64,000 nt of DNA. Origin: Apostichopus japonicus (taxonomy: Eukaryota; Echinodermata; Holothuroidea; Aspidochirotida; Stichopodidae). Below the pieces are notes generated by a model, which saw nothing but the letters and a program-made list of their open reading frames with translations, searched no databases and was not told the DNA's origin. The first letter of the stretch is position 1; every line of letters starts with the position of its first letter. The stretch is taken from NCBI RefSeq assembly GCF_037975245.1, contig NC_092576.1, forward strand, positions 4,730,001-4,794,000, given 5' to 3'. Shown piece by piece: positions 43,959-54,913 of the stretch. A program made the position numbers and the translations under genes.

Positions 43959-44574
43959 ACTACACACATAGACAGTTTCAGAGGCTGTTCATCGTGGAAC
44001 ATGCATTTCAATGCTCACTGATATGAGGTTATATCTGCTCTTTGCTTTACAAATTCGAACAGGCGTGTAGCGAGTAATTGCCAAGGGAGGGGCGAAGCCT
44101 GTAGGCAAACTATCTAAGCGAAGCGCCACCATGGTTGGCGCGAAGCGAACAATAAAAATTTTGGCCGAAAATGCCTCCCAGATTGCTGGAAATGACACTT
44201 CCCAGGCCTTGTAAGTTGCATCTAAGCATTGTCTATTTTGTAATTACTAGCGATGTCGTAAAGAAAATTTGCTCGGGGGGGGGGGGGGCTGTCGCCCCCT
44301 CCCCGAAATGCGTCATGTTCCCCGACGACTCGGTCGAGTTCAAGACCAGCCACAGTTGGTTCCATATAGCACAATTGTACAATTGTTTAAGGCATCCATA
44401 CACACACACGCGTTATGATAGACCATTTATAGTATTTATATAGATACATTAGCGAGAGAGGAAAATGGACACTTCAAAATGGAGTTGTCGGTGTAAGGGG
44501 TAAGGTGAGGCGCACACCCCCTCCGTAATCCTTAATCTGTCACTAGCTACCCTAGGGATCAGCGCTTTAACTAT

Positions 44575-44735
44575 GACTGTTCCTCTTTCTCTTCCTGAGG
44601 TCTTGGCTATCTTCTACTCCCTCCTTTTCTCCATTTCTCTCTTTTTTCTTTTTCTTTTCCCTTCCTTCTTCTCCTCCTTTTCTTCCCCCCTCCTTTTCCC
44701 GTTTTTCTTCTCTTTATTCTCTCCTCTTTTCCTTA
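44575..44735. repeat. polypyrimidine tract
   Basis: About 160 bp almost wholly C and T on the plus strand (CTTTTTCTTTTCCC-like). A purine-rich counterpart lies at 46205-46380. The open frames over both are composition artefacts. Confidence 0.8.
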
Positions 44736-44779
44736 CCCGGGGAGCGCGCTCCCCCAACGCCCCCCTGGATACGCGCCTG

Positions 44780-46204
44780 TCATAACTGTATCGAATATCA
44801 GAAGTTTAGCCTATAGACGTACAGTAACCTAATGCTGTTTTACTGTAAAAACCATCGTATTTCAAACCTTTACAGATGCGCCAGTCTTGTAATAACCTGA
44901 GTAAAGTATTTGAAATGTTGTAACCGAAGTTGCGAGTCGACATTCTTTCACAGCTCAAGAAACTAATAGTGAACTTTATGTCTGACACACTGACTCGTGT
45001 CACAAAAAGACAAACGCGAATTAGTGAAAAAATTGACTGAAGTGATTACAACATTAGGTATCAAACGTATGGTCAAGTCCGTCATGTGTGAACAATTGGT
45101 ATTTCAGCCAATTTAGGTATTAATTATACATAGACACAGTCACAGCTTACATTGAATTTTATATATAAATTTTAGTTATATATCAGGAGGGAAAGTCAAA
45201 GCATTTTATGTCATAAACCATATATAGATAAATATGTATATTTAATTATTGTTGGACTCCTGGCAACGGGCCCTATAGGCGATCACAGAGCACTTGCCCT
45301 AGCGGCACCCCATCCTCCTAATCGGTGCACGTAAACCCTATCCTTGCACCCCTTTGACCCGAATTAATAAAAACGAAACTTGAACGGAAAAGGGAAGGAA
45401 AATACGTTGCCATGAGGGGCGGCTCCACCCTCTTTAGAAAGGATTGGCAAAAGGGGAATAAGTACATGAACAATAAATTAATAGTTATTTCCATTGAAAA
45501 GTGACTCGCTGAACATCGGCCGTCAAAGCAAAACAATTTTTTCCTTCTAATTCACGTCAGTTTATTTCTTTCCAGCGTACTGTACTCCAGAATTGACTAT
45601 CCTGCTTCTTGTTCCGAACGGCTCCCAACGAAATGCCAACAAGTCAGCAACAGTGTTGGGTTATACCCAGCCCCACCATGGGGCACCTCATCAAGACTGA
45701 CTCGTATTACAACTCGAAACTTTAACTGAAATTGGATTTAATTTGAAGGAAAAGAATACTAGATGTCTGCATGGATCATACTTATCTATACTATTGTGTG
45801 ACTATATAGGCGTACGGGCTCTAGTCGACCAGGAGGGACGCTGGTGGGGGGGGGGGAGCCTTTTTTGTCTTGCCACAGAAAATTAAACATTGCCCGGAAG
45901 TTCCTAGCACGATTAATTCATTTCAAACTTCGACGGCAATGTAGGACACATAGAACCATATAGGCCTATGCCTGACTATAAGATCATTGAACCATCACGT
46001 TCAACTCCGAATAATCTTCCATTTGCCGATTCATGACATTGGGAAGTAAGGGGTGGGGGGATCGGGGCTTTCCTTTTGATCCGCAAGTATAGTGAACGGT
46101 CACCACAACAAGGGTGTTTAGCTTGGGAGTAGCACGGGGAGACTTGTCAACCTTGTGAACATTTTTTGGGGGGGGGTGAGATGTGGGTGGGGGAGTCGGC
46201 AAAC
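44780..46204. other. no gene recognised
   Basis: Short frames and G-rich spots (about 45845-45860 and 46050-46065) only. Confidence 0.45.
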
Positions 46205-46380
46205 TAAAACATACAGGGTAAACAGATGGCAGGAAAGAGGTCCAAAAAGAAAGAGTGAAAGACAGATGAAGGGATAGAGGAAGAAAGTAAAGAAAATGTG
46301 GAGATGGAGGCTATGGGTAGAGAAAGATATGATATGAAGGTACAGAGAAAAGAAAACCAAGAGCAGAAAAATGGAGATCA
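46205..46380. repeat. polypurine tract
   Basis: About 175 bp rich in GAAAG/GGAGA on the plus strand with few pyrimidines. Confidence 0.7.
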
Positions 46381-47040
46381 CTGGGATACTGTCAAATACA
46401 CAAGAAGAATAACAATCTAAATACTGGAATTAAATAATGCACCACATAAATACAGCTTTATGAAATCAGGAAATCAAAGGGGAGGGATATAATGTTTCAA
46501 GGATGATGGAAAATAAGACACAACAGAAGATGATTATGGTTTCTGATCTATTAGGCTTCTTCTCTCTACTGCTACCAGGATGTAAGAGACCACAGGGACT
46601 CACACAACTCTTACGTTGTGATGACCTCTGACCCTTACTATGCCTAACTGTTATCTTGCCAGGAAATAAATACACCAGTGCATGAGAGGAGGTGAGAGAC
46701 AGGACTGATTGATCGTGTCTATAGGGGTGTTTAATGTACATGTGATTCAAGAAGATAGATGTAAAGTGTAGCATTGTTTGAACACTTCAAAGGGGACCCA
46801 CTCCCCACCCCCACACCCTCCCTCACATTCAAATCATATCCCCTCCTGGCAACGGAAATGAACACCAGTATAAATAAAGCTATACAGATATTTATACACG
46901 CTGTGCGTGTAGGCCTATATACAATAATACAAAGCTGGCCATTCTCTGATTGTTACTCCTTGATTGAATTTCCCCAACCTTGCCCACCTTGACTTAGAGG
47001 GTGGCCAAGCTCCTGATTCACAGTCATAGCTACTATCGAA
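46381..47040. other. no gene recognised
   Basis: Only short frames without domains. Confidence 0.45.
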
Positions 47041-47560
47041 CAAAATGGACGAAAGCAATTTATCTCAATCTGGTGATGCAGATGTATCAATAGCTGCTAA
47101 TCCTACGTTTGTGAATGTCGCACAACCTGTGAACAAAAGTCTGGGAAAAGTGCTTGCCCCTGTCATATGTATGATCTCTTTTGTTCAGGATCATGTAAAT
47201 GTGGCAATGTGTATTTGTATGGTCTGAGGTTTCTCTCCCATGCCGCTCCATAACTAATCCTACTGGTGACATTGGACAGAACATGGCAGATGGCTTCTTG
47301 AGAGGTGTTGAAGTAACTGGATCAGAAGTATCTGTAGAGATTACATAAAACAATAGTTACTAGAATGCATGTATCCTGCTATAGCTTCTATGGCTGTGAC
47401 TAAATATATACTTTTGTTTAGAACTTATCAAACTTATGCAGCACTGGAAATTGACATTTCAATTTAAATGGTGTCATTGAGTTTAGAGGACACTGAAGTA
47501 GAAGATATTGAAGTTACAAGTATGTTGGTGAAACCAAGACCACCACCAAGAAGCAGTTCT
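47041..47560 (+). other. possible decayed or exon-split coding pieces
   Basis: An ATG in fair context (ACAAAATGG) opens MDESNLSQSGDADVSI and runs to NKSLGK. A second piece in another frame, about 47255-47350, reads DIGQNMADGFLRGVEVTGSE and stops. A third, after an acceptor-like TTGAGTTTAG near 47486, reads EDTEVEDIEVTSMLVKPR followed by PPPRSSSSH. The composition looks protein-like, but the pieces do not join with convincing splice sites. They could be a pseudogene or a gene with exons elsewhere. No family recognised. Confidence 0.25.
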
Positions 47561-48691
47561 AGTCACAGGTCAATACCATGAAAATGGAGACTCCAGTAGG
47601 GGGGCACTTTCAGCTGCCCAATCATACCATTAAAGACATGTCCCAACAGGTAACTGAATTCATAGACTAACCATCTCAGACATAGTACACCACAGCAGAG
47701 ATAGAGAGAGTGGATGGAATGCCCTATAGCACCATTCAACTGAATGGGCTCAATATACAGGAAGGACATGCCTAACTTTATCCTGCTCCATCTCTGTATT
47801 CTGCTTCGAACACCGTTCGAACACATAAGCCTTAAAATAACCCCAAAACTATATCTTCATTTTATTGACAAATATGTACGTACATACTTGCACACGGGTT
47901 ATTTTGGAGAGGAAATAACTGTAGCTTCCTAGTTTTTAGTGATATTGGCTTTGCTTGTAGGTTATCATGGTGAAATCGTGTATTTCTTAGGGGTGTCCGA
48001 ACTTCGCAGTATTCTGTACTTCGCAATACTGACTAGGCTATACATGTTACCTAGGACAATACCCTGTAGTACTACTTTAGAGGTCTTGTAAATAATAATA
48101 AATAAATACTGCTAACCTCTAATACTAGTTCTGTCTAGTGTAACCCTCCTTGGGTGGGTCCAGGGAACTTGATCTGCCAGTTCCAAGATAGATCCGTATA
48201 ATAAAAATCCTTATAAATGAATAAATGTATAACTGAATGCGAAGCGCTAGTAATTAGGTGGGTTGCATTGTTACATCCCACACATAAAATTTCCAGTGGA
48301 TTCCCGAAGTTTATACGAAGAATATACGAATTTATTTAGCCAGCTATCGCTGTGGTGTAGGAGATGGTATATATCGTAGTGCTAAAATAATATTACGGCT
48401 TAGAGAACAACCTTCGCTGACCGATTCACTGAACGAAGTGGCTGATCAAATATGTCGCTGTACACTTGAACTTATGACGCCAAAACTTTCTCTCGTTGGA
48501 CACTGGTCCTCTTTGTTCAAGTTTACTATAAATGGGAGTGGAGATAAGCAAGAAAGTTGGGCGACAGAATGTCTATAAACAAAAGGCGTAGGCAGTTCCA
48601 CTTTGCGAGAGGAAATAAATATATACTCGCTTGCAGTGCGGTCACAACACTACTATGTACTAGTAGGGTACCGTTTTTTCCGAACACGTTA
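47561..48691. other. no gene recognised
   Basis: Short frames only; no repeat family identified by eye. Confidence 0.4.
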
Positions 48692-48765
48692 CTTTCCGCT
48701 GAAACAAAACGGTTTTCCGCAAACAAATTTGTCAGCGGAAAACAACGTTTTTTTTCAGCGGAAAG
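48692..48765. repeat. imperfect inverted repeat with TTTCCGCTG arms
   Basis: The left arm at 48692-48720 starts CTTTCCGCTGAAACAAAACG. It is complemented with a few differences by the right arm at 48735-48765 (ending TTTTCAGCGGAAAG), around a 14-bp spacer. ACCGTTTTTT-like sequence flanks both sides in the same direction. Confidence 0.7.
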
Positions 48766-48882
48766 TACCGTTTTTGGGGGAGGAACAGAATGACTTACTG
48801 AAATGATTAGGCACATGGAAGGATTTAGGATGTTGGAAAAGATAGGATTTGACTGTAACAGGATAAAATGTAGCTTCGAGAC

Positions 48883-49506
48883 TAGGGCTGCACCGGATAT
48901 CCGGTCCAGCCGGACTATCCGGCCGGATAGTGAGGAATTATCCGGTTCCGGTTCCAGCCGGATATTTTTCAAAATCTGGCCTGAATTATTCCTTAAGAAG
49001 GTGTTGGTATTAACTTAAATCAATGTAAACTATTTCCAAAAATTAATAAAAACATTCAAAGTAAGGAAAAAATTAGCTACAGTATATACAACAAATACAG
49101 TTTGCAGTAAAATCATTTCTTGCAGCCTTCATCAGTTTAATATTGTGCAGGTAAAATAGACCATTCATATACTTATCAGTCAAAATACTGTTCCATTGAA
49201 ATACTTTCCCATTATTGTTGGCATTCATGTTTTCTCTGAATATTTATGTGTGAAACAATCTCTTATATGGTTAAATACGTCTGATTTTTTTTTTGTAAAT
49301 TCCACATAAACCACCTTCTTTATAATATGCGTATACCTCACCTAAGATTTGCTCCTTGTTTCATACTTCTACTTCTTATTAATGATTTTCTTTTGTGTAA
49401 TAAAAAAATCCGGTTCCGGCAGTATTTTATCCGGCCGGATTTCATGTAGTATCTGGCAAAATCCGGTTCCGGCCGGATCCAAAAATTTGGATCCGGTGCA
49501 TCCCTA
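48883..49506. mobile_element. hAT-type MITE, 624 bp, CCGGAT-rich ends
   Basis: The ends TAGGGCTGCACCGGAT and ATCCGGTGCATCCCTA are inverted repeats matching at 15 of 16 positions. An exact 8-bp target duplication, TTCGAGAC, lies at 48875-48882 and 49507-49514. The subterminal parts on both sides carry many CCGGAT/ATCCGG and GGATATCCGG palindromes, which could bind the transposase. The interior is AT-rich without a frame. 8-bp duplication plus TAGGG ends indicate hAT. Confidence 0.93.
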
Positions 49507-49514
49507 TTCGAGAC

Positions 49515-50619
49515 TAGATTATTATTAGGATAGCTTAGGTTGTAAGCGCTAGCTTAGGCTATAAGCACAAGTTTAATTTTAGTCAAACTTCGCCACCTTT
49601 TTGGGTTGTAGTTTTCGGTATGCGGTGAAGGTGAAAAAAGGTGAGCTGCCGTGACGATTTGGTCTCGCTAAGTTTCATCCTTTAGGGGGAGGAGGGTGAG
49701 GGGGTGGGGTGATATTTTGATGTATTGGTGATATTATATGTACGGAGTAAAAATATAAAGGGCCATATAATATTATGTCGGTGGGTATTGTGTGTGGTGT
49801 TTTATTCATAATTCATAACCTCATTCAGTGGGTTTTTGAACGTTAGTAACAATAGACCTAAGCCCGTGAAGTATAAGAAGCTAAAATGGGAGCTGGGGTT
49901 GTGAGTTTGTTTATAGCGGTTGGTAAATACCGCAGCAAATTGCAGATTGTACCCAAATGCTCTTGAAACAGTTTATTTTGGTAACCTTAATCAGAGGGGC
50001 AGGGTGGGGCAGAGTGGATCATTGGGGGAGAAGATCATGGGGCACAGTGATACACTTCAAATTACTTGAAGAAATAGAGTAAAAACAGTATGTTTTTCTA
50101 TTTATTTTACCATCACATCGAAGCCTATAACTCCCAAAAGAATTACCATAGTGGCTGCAGTACCAGACAAACTTGAAATTTCATTGTTGCTGCTTATCAT
50201 TGTGTTTATACCAGGGTTTAGCCTAGTTTTACAGTTTGTTTTACTGAGAAGGTAGAGAAGCATTAGCAGTAGATGTTTTGATGTTAGGCCTATTTTAGTA
50301 TTGTTGAGTTTAGTGTGCTTATAACTATCAATTTTCTTGCTGCTGGTAAGATCACCTTGAGATCCTTTATTTTCCTTTTGATCATTTCACATGTGCAAAT
50401 TAGTCGAGGTAGATACCAAACAAAGTTGAATCTAGGCTATAGTTTCAATTTTTGGATTTGACCAATATTAATATTCATAGTTGAGTTTGAATGTGTTTGT
50501 TACTCTTGCTGCCATTTAAATCACCTTTAGCATTTTAATTTGCTTGTCGATTTTTTTGATATACGCAAATTAGTTAGCTAAGTTGTTCTTTGTTTCCCTT
50601 TCTAATGATTCACTGTGCC
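49515..50619. other. no gene recognised
   Basis: Short frames and one G-rich spot at about 49685-49710. Nothing further seen. Confidence 0.45.
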
Positions 50620-50924
50620 CTATGGCAAGCCGTTTTACTTTTTATTCAATATTTAATGATATCTTTAATTATTTGATGATATCATTAAATCAATTGTTGA
50701 TATCAAGAATTCGAATTGTTGATATCATTAAATCAATAAATGATATCATTAATTCAGTTCATTTCTTGATATCAATAATTCATGTAATGATATCATTAAA
50801 TGAATTAGTGATATCAAGAAATGATTTAAGATATCTTTAAATGTATTTGTGATATCTACATATCACTAATTCAAATTCGTGATATGTACATATCACTAAT
50901 TAGATTTAATGATATCAACAAATA

Positions 50925-50932
50925 TGACGTCA
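50925..50932. promoter_or_regulatory. CRE-type palindrome TGACGTCA
   Basis: A consensus cAMP-response element in the middle of an 18-bp palindrome inside the GATATC array. A second copy lies at 51037-51044. Function not shown. Confidence 0.4.
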
Positions 50933-51036
50933 TATTTACTGATATCACTAATTCGAATTAGTGATATGTACATATCATTAATTCGAATTAGTGATATGTA
51001 CATATCATTAATTTGAATTAGTGATATCATCAAATA

Positions 51037-51044
51037 TGACGTCA
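51037..51044. promoter_or_regulatory. CRE-type palindrome TGACGTCA, second copy
   Basis: Same octamer and same palindromic surroundings as at 50925-50932. Confidence 0.4.
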
Positions 51045-52179
51045 TATTTACTGATATCACTAATTCGAATTAATGATATGTACATATCACTTATTCGATT
51101 TAATGATATCAACAATTATGACGTACATATCAAGAATTCGGCCATATTTAATGATATCATTAAATATGGCTGCGATATGTCTGATTATACGGCGTAGTCT
51201 CAATAACTCATCCGTACACAGGCCTTATGGAACTAAGCTAATGGTAGTTGGTATGGGTCTAGTGCAGTGCAGTATACATTACATTAGTTATACGGTAGGC
51301 TCAATACATAAAACTGCTCTCAATATGGCGGGGATTGAAGCTCAACCAGTTCTAGACAGAATATAATGCACCAACCGCACTGCACTGTACTTCCCGCCAC
51401 ATAATCCCAGGCGCTCAACATGAGGGCGTAATTGATGATATCATTTAATATGGCCGAATTCGTGATATGTACGTCATATTTGATGATATCATTAATTGGA
51501 ATTTATGATATCAAAAATTTGAATTAATGATATCATTTAATATGGCCGAATTCGTGATATGTACGCCATATTTGATGATATCAATAATTGGAATTTATGA
51601 TATCATTAAATATGGCCGAATTCGTGATATGTACGTCATACTTTTTGATATCATTAATTTAAATACAGATATCTGAAATTGAATTTATGATATCTTCAAT
51701 TAAATTATTGATATCTATAATAGTTCATCTATTTTAAGATATCACAAATTCAATTCTTGATATCAGAAAGTTTAATTATGATATCATCAAATAAAATAAT
51801 GATATCAATAATTTCCTTGCACCAATTAATGATATCATCAAATATAACGTACATATCATTAAAACAATTTCAGATATCATGAAATAATTCATGATATCAT
51901 GAAATAATTGTTGATATCATTAAATAATTGTTGATATCATTAAATACTGAATAAAAAATAAAATGGCTTGCCATAGTGCCCCATGGAGTGAGCCAGTCTG
52001 AAAAAATCCCCCCCCCCGCCTTTCCCCCTACTACATTGTGAAATTTAAATTGTTGCTAGGTCGGTGTAGGGTATTGTTGTGAATGTAGCATTCATTATAT
52101 ACAATCAAACACAAAAAAGGGAGAGAAACGGTTTTTGGTTCCTTGCTGAAAGCAAAGGAACCTATGTATTCAGGTTGGC

Positions 52180-52206
52180 GTGTGTGTGTGTGTGTGTGTG
52201 TGTGTG
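52180..52206. repeat. (GT)n microsatellite
   Basis: Twenty-seven bases of alternating G and T, just inside the left end of the large repeat. A shorter one sits at 57908-57923, at the same relative place in the diverged relative. Confidence 0.95.
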
Positions 52207-52369
52207 ACGCTTTAGCTTGTATGCACGGTAACTCAACAAGGGATTGACTGATCATGATCAAACTTGGTGGGTGGGTGGCCCATAGTGAGTAGATGAACCC
52301 TATTGTTTTTGGTGCTCACAAAGGTCACCAAAGGTCAGTTATGGTCCAAAAACCCAAAATACTAAAACT

Positions 52370-54105
52370 GCAATAACTCCCAGTGCCAATGTGCGACAAA
52401 GTTGATATTTTGGGACAAGTTGTGAACTGGTTAGGGGAACATTTTGAAACTTAACGGTCATGTGATCTGAGGTCACCAAAGGTCAATTAATGTTAAAAAA
52501 CTAGTATTTTTGCGATAACTTGAGAACGAATTGTCCGTTAGAGTTGGGAGTTGCTTCAGTATAATCCAATTGTCGACCCACACCTGGGTGACCCTTGACC
52601 TCAATTTGACCTCTGGTGACCTTTTCATGTTTTGGGGATTTTTACAGTTTCGATGCTATTTTCAGATGTCAAAGGTACCTTCCGATCACAAATATGGATA
52701 GGTTGACCCCCGTGTGACCTTTGTGTGCGAACTTATATGGGGTCAAAGTTTTCGGTCAGAGTTAGGATGGCCGTACAGACTTATCGTGTTGATTTTTGGA
52801 ATCAGCAGATCAAACTACATTTGAAACCAAGGTCAAAAGGTCAAAGGTCACATTAGAAAAAATGTGCTTAGTTTGGGAGAAAACGGGCGAAAAAGAAAAT
52901 GTTTGGTTTTGATGCTAGATTTGGATATCAAAGGTACCTTCCGATCAAAAATGTCAATGGGTTGACACCCGGGTGACCTTTGTGTGTATAGTTATACAAG
53001 GTCAAAGTTAATTTTCACACATTTAATGCAATAACTCCCAGTGCCAAGGTGTAACAAGGTTGATATTTTGGGACATGTTGCAAATGGTATAGAGGAATAT
53101 TTTCAAACTTAATGGTCATGTGATCCGAGGTCATCAAAGGTCAATTAATGTTAAAAAACTAGTATTTTGGGTGAGACAATGGGCAAAGAAAAAAATGTTT
53201 GAATTTTTACAGTTTTGATGCTATATTCACGTCTCACCAATCAAAAATGTCAATAGGTTTACCCCAGGTGACCTTTGTGTGTGAAGTTATATGAGGTCAA
53301 AGTAAATTTTCAGACATTTAGTGCAATAATTCCCAGTTCCAAGGTGTGACACGGTTGATATTTTGGGACAAGTTGCAAATGGTATAGGGGAATATTTTCA
53401 AACTTAACGGTCATGGTGATCCGAGGTCACCAAAGGTCAATTAATGATAAAAAACTAGTATTTTTGCGATAACTTGAGAACGAATTGACCCTTAGGGTTG
53501 GGAGTTGCTTCAATTTAATCCAATTGTCGACCTGCATCTGGGTGACCCTTGACCTCAATTTAACCCCTGGTGACCTTTTCGTGTTTTGGGGATTTTTACA
53601 GTTTCGATGCTATTTTCAGATGTCAAAGGTACCTTCTGATCATAAATGTCAATGGGTTGACCCCCGTGTGACCTTTGTGTGCGGAGTTATACAAGGTCAA
53701 AGTTAATTTTCAGACATTTAATGCAATAACTCTCAGTTCCAAGGTGTGACACGGTTGATATTTTGGGACAAGTTGCAAATGGTATAGGGGAATATTTTCA
53801 AACATAAAGGTCATGTGATCCGAGGTCACCAAAGGTCAATTAATGATAAAAAAACTAGTATTTTTGTGATAACTTGAGAACGAACTGTCCGTTAGGGTTG
53901 GGAGTTGCTTCAATTTAATCCAGTTGTCGACCCGCATCTGGGTGACCCTTGACCTCAATTTGACCTCTGGTGACCTTTTCGTGTTTTGGGGATTTTTACA
54001 GTTTCGATGCTATTTTCAGATGTCAAAGGTACCTTCTGATCATAAATGTCAATAGGTTGACCCCCGTGTGACCTTCGTGTGCGAAGTTATACGAGGTCAA
54101 AGTTA
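52370..54105 (+). repeat. about four tandem units of roughly 400 bp, AGGTCA-rich
   Basis: Units begin with GCAATAACTCCCAGT (or a variant) at 52370, 53028, 53323 and 53723. Each full unit contains TTGATATTTTGGGACA, GGTCACCAAAGGTCAATTAA, ACTAGTATTTTTGCGATAAC, GTGACCCTTGACCTCAATTT and GTCAAAGGTACCTTC. Spacing of 658, 295 and 400 bp shows that some units have gained or lost parts. Half-sites of the AGGTCA type occur several times per unit. Confidence 0.85.
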
Positions 54106-54913
54106 AAAAATATTAATGAGGTCACGGGTCAAACGTGACAAACTCCCAAGTTGCAATAACTTGGCTACTATTTATTGGAATTTCGTCAAACTTGGTATGA
54201 TGATATTGGTAGATAGTCTCCACACACTGATGTGTGTTGCAATTGATATCATGCATGTTTATAAGGGGGGGGGGGCTAGCATTATTTCGTTATGAAAAGT
54301 TTGTATGCACAATAACTCAACAAGGGAATGACCAATCATTACCATACTTGGCGAGTGGGTGGCCCATAGTAAGTAGATTCACCCTGTTGATTTTGGTGCT
54401 CATTTCATGAATATTAATGAGGTCATGGGGTCAAACGTGAAATACTCCAAATTGCAATTACTTGGCTACTATTACTAGTCGGAATTTCGTCAAACTTGGT
54501 ATGATGATAATGGTAGATAGTCTTCACACACTGATGTGTGTTGCAATTGATATCAGGGCTTAGCATTACTTTGGCAACAAAAGTTTGTGAGCATAAATTA
54601 CTGTTGTTGTATTAGGGCTTTGTTAGAAATTTCCCTATGAATGGAACTAATGAACAGCAGCAAGGAACCATGAAATGTTTTCATTCTGGTTTTAACAGTC
54701 AAAAAGTCTATTCAACAATAAAACAAATATAATACATTTTATTAAACAGGCGATTTATTAATAACTTTCAAAGCCAACAAGAACACTTAAATAGTTAATC
54801 ATGGTTGAGCGTACTTGGGAACTACCCCCAAGGCCCTGCCCATGCCCTCTTTTCTCCCCGTAGGGACAGGCGAGGAGTTAGTTCCTGTTACCTATACAGC
54901 TCGATCTCTTCTC

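Larger units (their letters stand above)
42869..44779. mobile_element. possible composite element with 16-bp inverted ends
   Basis: CAGGCGCGTATCCAGG at 42869-42884 recurs in inverted orientation at 44764-44779. Both are next to ACCCGGGG-type sequence. Between them are copies of the CTAAGCGGAGCGCC family (42911-43020, 44101-44215), an inverted G-rich unit (43517-43620) and a pyrimidine-rich tract. No matching target duplication flanks the ends, so this may be two separate end fragments and not one element. Confidence 0.35.
50620..51976. mobile_element. element of GATATC-centred palindromic repeats
   Basis: The ends CTATGGCAAGCC (50620-50631) and GGCTTGCCATAG (51965-51976) are inverted, with similarity continuing inward (TTTTATTCAATATTTAATGATATC type). 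TGCC at 50616-50619 and 51977-51980 could be a 4-bp target duplication, though flanking similarity leaves this open. Both halves are arrays with more than 30 GATATC sites, mostly about 21 bp apart, nested in longer palindromes: ATATCACTAATTCG-type 26-mers, GATATGTACATATC, AAATATGACGTCATATTT and a perfect 30-bp palindrome at 51141-51170. A unique core of about 250 bp lies at 51171-51430. In the right half a unit of about 90 bp starting near 51436 is repeated at about 51527 and in part at 51598. No transposase frame is present. Confidence 0.8.
52136..54670. mobile_element. large repeat with 13-bp inverted ends and tandem units
   Basis: TGGTTCCTTGCTG at 52136-52148 is inverted at 54658-54670. 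The left end also forms a small hairpin with AGCAAAGGAACC and is followed by a TG microsatellite. The middle contains about four tandem units (next entry). A block starting TTGTATGCAC-AATAACTCAAC occurs at 52217 and again at about 54301, and AATATTAATGAGGTCA opens two copies at about 54110 and 54410. No target duplication was identified. A diverged relative lies at 57900-58390. No protein is encoded. Confidence 0.55.

Noticed and set aside
44573-44785. serine/phenylalanine-rich 70-residue frame
   Set aside because: Comes from the polypyrimidine tract.
48526-48972. 148-residue minus-strand frame
   Set aside because: Spans the TTTCCGCTG inverted repeat and the end of the hAT MITE, so it cannot be one gene.
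51073-51366. 97-residue open frame in the GATATC element
   Set aside because: It runs from the palindromic array across the core; composition is repeat-driven and no domain is seen.
50650-51950. CRISPR-like regular repeats
   Set aside because: The units are palindromic, diverged, without unique spacers of constant length, and in a eukaryotic context.
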